Origin: Anaeramoeba ignava
Taxonomy: Eukaryota > Metamonada > Anaeramoebidae
Assembly: GCA_028826165.1 (NCBI GenBank)
Contig: JAPDFW010000072.1
Coordinates: 278,001-342,000 of the forward strand
DNA length: 64,000 bases
Direction of reading: 5' to 3'
Shown: one piece after another, positions 56,468 through 64,000 of the stretch
Position numbering within the stretch: the stretch's first letter is position 1
Layout: every line of letters starts with the position of its first letter
Made by a program: the position numbers and the translations under genes
The notes under the pieces: model-generated
What the model was told of the DNA's origin: nothing
Databases searched by the model: none
The model's input: the letters and a program-made list of their open reading frames with translations, nothing else

Positions 56468-59400
56468 ATGCAACAAAACGCACAATTTGAATTTGCAGAT
56501 GATGGTTATTTTTCGAAAGTAGAAATACATGTGAGTTGCACAAAGTTAGTAGACCTTGACACGTTTACAAAAAGTGATCCAATGGTAGTTATATTTACAC
56601 CAGCACCAGGTCAACGTGGAAGATGGATGGAACATGATAGAACTGAGATTGTTTGGTATTTTTTTTCTTGAAGTTTTTTTTCCTTTTTTTTCTTTTTAAT
56701 TTTTTTTATTTAAAATTTTTTGAATTGAATTTAATTTAAATTTGGAATTCTCAATTTATTTTAATAATTATTTAATTCAAACTATTTTAAAAATTTATAA
56801 TTATTTAATTCAAATTATTTTAAAAATTTATAATTATTTAATTAAAATTATTTTAAAAATTTATAATTATTTTATTCAAACTATTTTAAAAATTTATAAT
56901 TATTTAATTCAAACTATTTTAAAAATTTATAATTATTTTATTAAAACTATTTTAAAAATTTACAATTATTTAATTAAAATTATTTAAAAATTTATTATTA
57001 TTTAATTAAAATTATTTAAAAATTTATAATTATTTAATTAAAACTATTTTAAAATTTTTATTATTATTTAATTAAAATTATTTTAAAAATTTATAATTAT
57101 TTAATTAAAATTATTTTAAAAATTTACAATTATTTAATTAAAATTATTTAAAAATTTATAATTATTTTATTCAAACTATTTTAAAAATTTATAATTATTT
57201 AATTAAAACTATTTTAAAAATTTATAATTATTTAATTCAAACTATTTAAAAAAATTTATAATTATTTTATTAAAACTATTTAAAAAATTTACAATTATTT
57301 AATTAAAACTATTTTAAAATTTATTATTATTTAATTAAAATTATTTTAAAAATTTACAATTATTTAATTAAAATTATTTTAAAAATTTATAATTATTTTA
57401 TTCAAACTATTTTAAAAATTTATAATTATTTAATTAAAACTATTTAAAAATTTATTATTATTTAATTAAAACTATTTTAAAAATTTATAATTATTTAATT
57501 AAAACTATTTAAAATTCTTAAAAAATTTTTCTCCTTTTCTTTTACTTTTTCTTTCTTTTTAGGAATGATTTAAATCCACGTTTTGTTAAAGCTATTACAA
57601 TGGATTATCATTTTGAAGAAAATCAACCTTTAAAATTTGTTGTTTATCATGTTGTTTCAGAAAAAAAACCTTTATCTCAACAAAGAGTTATTGGAGAAGC
57701 TGAATGTATGTTATCTCAATTAGTTTCAGCTAGAACTGGTGCTTTTACAAAAGATTTAACGTAAAAAATAAAAAAAATAAAAAAAATGATGATTAAAAAT
57801 GATTAAAAATGAGTCATTATTAAAAATTGCTTTTTTTTAATTAATATTTTTTTTTTTCATTTGATTAGTCATCCAAGTAAACCAAATCAAAGTAGAGGAA
57901 AAATTAATATTTTTTGTGAAGAAGTTCGTGCAATGAGTTATATAGCTAAATTCCGATTCTGTGCAAAAAAACTTGATAAAAAAGATTTTTTTGGAAAAAG
58001 TGATCCATTCCTTGTTATAAGTAAGTGTAGAGAAGGGAATGTGTATGTACCAGTTCATCAAACAGAATTTTACAAAAGAACATTAAACCCAACATGGAAA
58101 CCATTTTCAATTACTGTTCAGAAACTTTGCAATGGAGATTTTGATCGACCACTTAATTTAGAAGTAATTTTGAAATGAATTAAAAAAATATTAAATAAAT
58201 AAATAAATAAATTAAATAAATATTAAATAAATATATTAAATAAATATTAAATAAATAAATATATTAAATAAATATTAAATAAATAAATATATTAAATAAA
58301 TATTAAATATATTAAATAAATAAATATTAAATAAATATATTAAATAAATAAACTTTATTAAAGGTTTACGATTGGAATAGAAACTCAGCAGCTGATTTCA
58401 TCGGTACAGCTAAAACTTCACTTCGAGAACTTCACGAAGGAAACAAAAGAACATTTGATCTAATCAACCCAGAAAAAAAACGGAAAAAGAGAAAATACAA
58501 AAATTCTGGAGTATTACATTTACTTCATTGCGAATTAATTCAAGAATATTCATTTTTAGATTATATCGCTGGAGGATGCGATATATCATTAATTGTAGCA
58601 ATAGATTTCACAGCATCCAATGGAAATCCTCAGATGCCTAACAGTTTACATTACATGGGAAACCCATACGAGCCTAACGAGTATGTAAAAGCAATCACAG
58701 CCGTAGGAGAAATTTTAGCATATTACGATTCAGACAAGATGTTTCCAGTATATGGATTTGGAGCGAAGATTCCACCACGCGGAGATGTGAGCCATTGCTT
58801 CCCATTGAATTTCAATTGGGAGAACGCAGAGGTTCAAGGAGTTGGAGGAATTTTACAATCATATCAATTCGCACTTCAACAAGTCCGATTACACGGACCG
58901 ACAATATTTGCAAACATCATTCGTGTTGCAGCACAATTTGCAAGCCAACAAGTGACACAACAGAACCAACGATTCTTTATTCTTCTTATTATTACAGACG
59001 GTGTTATCAACGACATGGAGGCAACCATTGATGAGATTGTTCGCGCTTCCGTTCTTCCACTTGCAATCGTTATTGTCGGCGTTGGAAATGCTGATTTTTC
59101 AAATATGGATGTTCTTGATGCTGATGATGTTCCTTTAAAATCTTCTTGGGGAGAAACTATGCATCGTGATATCGTTAATTTTATCCCTTTTTCTGAGTAT
59201 AAAAACAAACCAGTTTCCGAACTTGCTAAAGCAACTTTGGAGGAAATTCCTCTCCAATTAACTTCCTTTTTCAAAATGAAAGGAATTGTTCCAAATCAAA
59301 GACCTCAAATGCAACAAGTCCAACAAATGCAAACTAATCAACAAATGCCTAACCAACAAATGCCTAACCAACCAATGCAACCAAATCAACAAGTTCAACA

Positions 59401-59485
59401 AATTCCTCCTCCAAATCAACAAATGACAAATCAACAACCTCAACATCAATCTTTCTATCAACCTCCTCCAAATCAAAATAACTAA
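56468..59485 (+). CDS. Copine (C2A-C2B-vWA protein)
   Basis: Exons 56468-56655, 57563-57760, 57869-58163 and 58364-59485 join (phases 2, 2, 0) to 600 residues. Copines bind phospholipid membranes in a Ca2+-dependent way and recruit partners through a vWA/copine domain. C2A contains KLVDLDTFTKSDPMVVIF and the join RTEIV-WNDLNPRFVKA. C2B contains KKLDKKDFFGKSDPFLVI and TLNPTWKPFSI, so both keep the calcium-loop aspartates. The vWA domain begins ISLIVAIDFTASNGNPQ with the MIDAS-like D-x-T-x-S, then SLHYMGNPYEPNEYVKAI, VYGFGAKIPP and LIITDGVINDM. A Gln/Asn/Pro/Met-rich tail ends the protein. The vWA region is GC-richer than the rest. Confidence 0.95.
56656..57562 (+). repeat. Copine intron 1: 33-bp satellite
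   Basis: A 907-bp intron. From about 56755 to 57510 it repeats a unit of about 33 bp built from TTATAATTATTTAATTAAAA and CTATTTTAAAAAT. The donor is GTATTTTTTT and the acceptor CTTTTTAG. Confidence 0.75.
58164..58363 (+). repeat. Copine intron 3: ATAAATATTAAATA repeat
   Basis: A 200-bp intron of AAATAAATATATTAAATAAA-like units. The donor is GTAATTTTGA and the acceptor TTATTAAAG. Confidence 0.7.
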
Positions 59486-59739
59486 TTCTTCCCTTTTTTT
59501 TCTTTTTGATTTTTCTTTTTCTTTTTCTTTTTCTTTTTCTCTTTTATTTTTTCTTTCTTTATTTTCATTTTGATTTTGATTTTCATTTTGATTTTCAATT
59601 TGCTTTGCTTTGCGAAAAAAAAATTAATTTTCTTAATTGATTTATTTTGTTTTTTTTGATTTGGATTCTTATTTTTTTTTTATTAAAGGGAAAAATAAAA
59701 AAAACAAAAAAAAAATTCCAATTTTTTAAATTTTTTGAT
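59486..59739. other. Spacer between convergent copine and Rab genes
   Basis: Pyrimidine-rich after the copine stop (CTTTTT repeats and GATTTTCATTTT units), then A/T-rich. No gene is visible. Confidence 0.5.
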
Positions 59740-62192
<2,453 letters not shown>

Positions 62193-63213
62193 TTTAATTT
62201 AATTTTAATTTTAATTTTAATTTTAATTTTAATTTTCGTTTTTTTTTTTAATAATAATAAAAGAATAAAAATTAAAAAAAGGGAGAAAAAAAAAATGATT
62301 AAAAAAAAAAGGAGAATTTTAATAATTTTTTTTTATTTTTTTTTTCATTTTTTTCATTTTTTTTTAAATTTGTAAATAATTTTTATTAAAATAAAAAAAA
62401 TTTTTTTTTCCTCTTTTTATAAATTATTTAATTAAGTTTCTCAAGCATTTATTTAACAATTAAATGTTTTATCTTAATCACAACACTTTTATGCAGAATT
62501 TCATTTTACATTTATATAGAAATATAAATCAAATCTAAATATAAATATAAATATAAATATAAATATAAATATAAATCTAAATATAAATATAAATATAAAT
62601 ATAAATATAAATATAAATATAAATATAAATATAAATATAAATATAAATATAAATATAAATATAAATATAAATATAAATATAAATCAAAATATAAATATAA
62701 ATATAAATATAAATATAAATATAAATCTAAATATAAATATAAATATAAATCTAAATCTAAATCTAAATCTAAATATAAATCTAAATATAAATATAAATCT
62801 AAATCTAAATATAAATATAAATATAAATATAAATATAAATATAAATATAAATATAAATATAAATATAAATATAAATATAAATATAAATATTAATTTAATT
62901 ATAAATATAAATTTAATTATAAATATAAATATAAATGTAAATGTAAATATAAATATAAATATAAATATAAATATTTAAATATAAATATAAATATAAATAT
63001 GAATATAAATATAAATATAAATATAAATATAAATATAATTATAAATATAAATATAATTATAAATATAAATATAAATATAAATATAAATATAAATGTAAAT
63101 GTAATTATAAATATAAATATAAATATAAATATAAATATAAATATAAATATAAATATTAAAATTAAAATAATATTAAAATTATAATTAAAATTATAATTAA
63201 AATTATAATTAGG
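62193..63213. repeat. Rab-Alba intergenic: promoter motif then ATAAAT satellite
   Basis: TTTTTTCATTTTTTTCATTTT at about 62341-62361 (quoted without flanking Ts) points toward the Alba gene, 850 bp away. From about 62519 to 63160 the hexamer ATAAAT is repeated with TCTAAA and GTAAAT variants. The block ends TAATTAG just before the Alba ATG, so it may be a 5'-UTR intron. Confidence 0.6.
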
Positions 63214-64000
63214 ATGGAAAAATTTTCACTTCAAAGAAAAACCAATCGAACAAGACCACAACCAGGAGAAATTAGAATTTCACCAAGATCAAGAAAAAAT
63301 TGGATTTTTAGATTAATTTTAAGAAATTTAGAAAATAGAGACAAAGTGGAAGTAAGAGCAAGAGGTTCAGCTATTCATCATGCTCTTATCATTACAGAAA
63401 GAGTTAAACAAGTTATAAAAGATCTACATCAAATTGTTGAGATTGGAGTTACTGAATTAAAATCTACATGGATTCCAAGAGAAGAAGGTCTTGATATGTA
63501 CTTGTCTTCGAATTATTCAAGATTTATAAATTAAATTCATTTATAAAATTAAAATTAAAATTAAAATTAAAATTAAAATTCATTTATAAAATTAAAATTA
63601 AAAATAAAATTAAATTAAAATTAAAATTAAAATTAAAATTCATTTATAAAATTCATTTATAAAATTAAAATTAAAATTAAAATTAAAATTAAAATTAAAA
63701 TTAAAATTAAAATTAATATTAAAATTAAAATTCATTTATTAAATTAAAATTAAAATTAAAATTAAAATTCAAATTAAAATTAAAATTAAAATTAAATTAA
63801 AATTAAAATTAAAATTAAAATTAAATTAAAATTAATATTCATTTATAAAATTAAAATTCATTTATAAAATTCATTTATAATATTAATTTTAATATTAAAA
63901 TCGGATAAAAAATTAAATTGAAAAATAGTGTGGAAACAACAAAAAGAATCGAATACATCGTGATCCAGCTTTCTAAAACAGCACCCAAAGACACTAACAT
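63214..64000 (+). CDS. Alba-domain nucleic-acid-binding protein (3' end outside window)
   Basis: Exon 1 is 63214-63497 and exon 2 starts at 63929 and runs off the window (phase 2, GTACTTGTCT ... GAAAAATAG). The joined protein reads EEGLD-IVETTKRIEYIVI, as expected for eukaryotic Alba proteins. The Alba fold is clear: ISPRSRKNWIFRLILRNLEN, VRARGSAIHHALIITERVKQ, LHQIVEIGVTELKSTW. It continues LSKTAPKDTN at the window edge. Eukaryotic Alba proteins bind RNA or DNA and include the RNase P/MRP subunits p20 and p25; which subfamily this is cannot be told. A retained-intron reading would stop at 63534 without the last strand. Confidence 0.85.
63498..63928 (+). repeat. Alba intron: AAAATT hexamer satellite
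   Basis: A 431-bp intron of AAAATT hexamers with ATTCATTTATAA inserts. Confidence 0.75.

Overview
The window is nuclear DNA of an AT-rich, intron-rich, free-living eukaryotic microbe, most likely an amoeboid protist. Evidence: spliceosomal GT-AG introns confirmed by phase-matched joins in eleven genes, and eukaryote-only families (actin, eIF5, Rictor, Ras, Rab, copine, a SECIS-binding-protein-like gene). The Gln/Asn-rich low-complexity proteins and the expanded actins resemble those of amoebae; Anaeramoeba or an amoebozoan would fit, but I cannot assign a genus. Most sequence between exons, and many long introns, is short-unit AT-rich satellite.

Layout. 1-7268: six head-to-tail divergent actin genes. 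7481-10393 (-): a MATE-type transporter. 10394-14376: a duplicated divergent promoter pair and a GDP-fucose-transporter-like gene with a decayed 3' end. 14377: small membrane-anchored Cys-rich protein. 15217-18784 (-): eIF5 with a 2.26-kb hexamer-repeat intron. 18900-23485 (-): ankyrin-repeat pseudokinase with one repeat per exon. 23590-28825 (+): Rictor ending in a villin headpiece. 29583-31687 (-): riboflavin kinase. 32419-33001 (+): PH-domain protein. 34938-39423 (+): LD-motif array fused to a right-handed beta-helix. 39943-42992 (-): Gln/Asn-rich protein with five similar beta-rich segments. 43485-44901 (+): Ras. 45293-51892 (+): FANCM/Mph1/Hef-type helicase interrupted by a 507-residue intein. 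52075-54122 (+): SECIS-binding-protein-like L7Ae protein. 54362-54541 (-): small Cys/Ser/Arg protein. 56468-59485 (+): copine. 59740-62192 (-): Rab5-like GTPase. 63214-64000 (+): Alba-domain protein, running off the window.

The outstanding observations are the intein in helicase motif V of a eukaryotic FANCM-like gene, with its splicing motifs kept and its endonuclease apparently worn out; the Rictor-villin-headpiece fusion; the LD-motif/beta-helix protein; the actin array with altered catalytic residues; and a TTTTTCATTTTT element in sense orientation just upstream of nearly every gene. Several products (actins, Rictor-headpiece, LD-motif protein, PH proteins, Ras, copine) fit an actin and membrane signalling theme, but this is a mosaic of ordinary eukaryotic genes, not an operon.

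Limits: exon joins were made by hand from splice signals, phase and family resemblance. Two genes carry one-base homopolymer losses that may be assembly errors.
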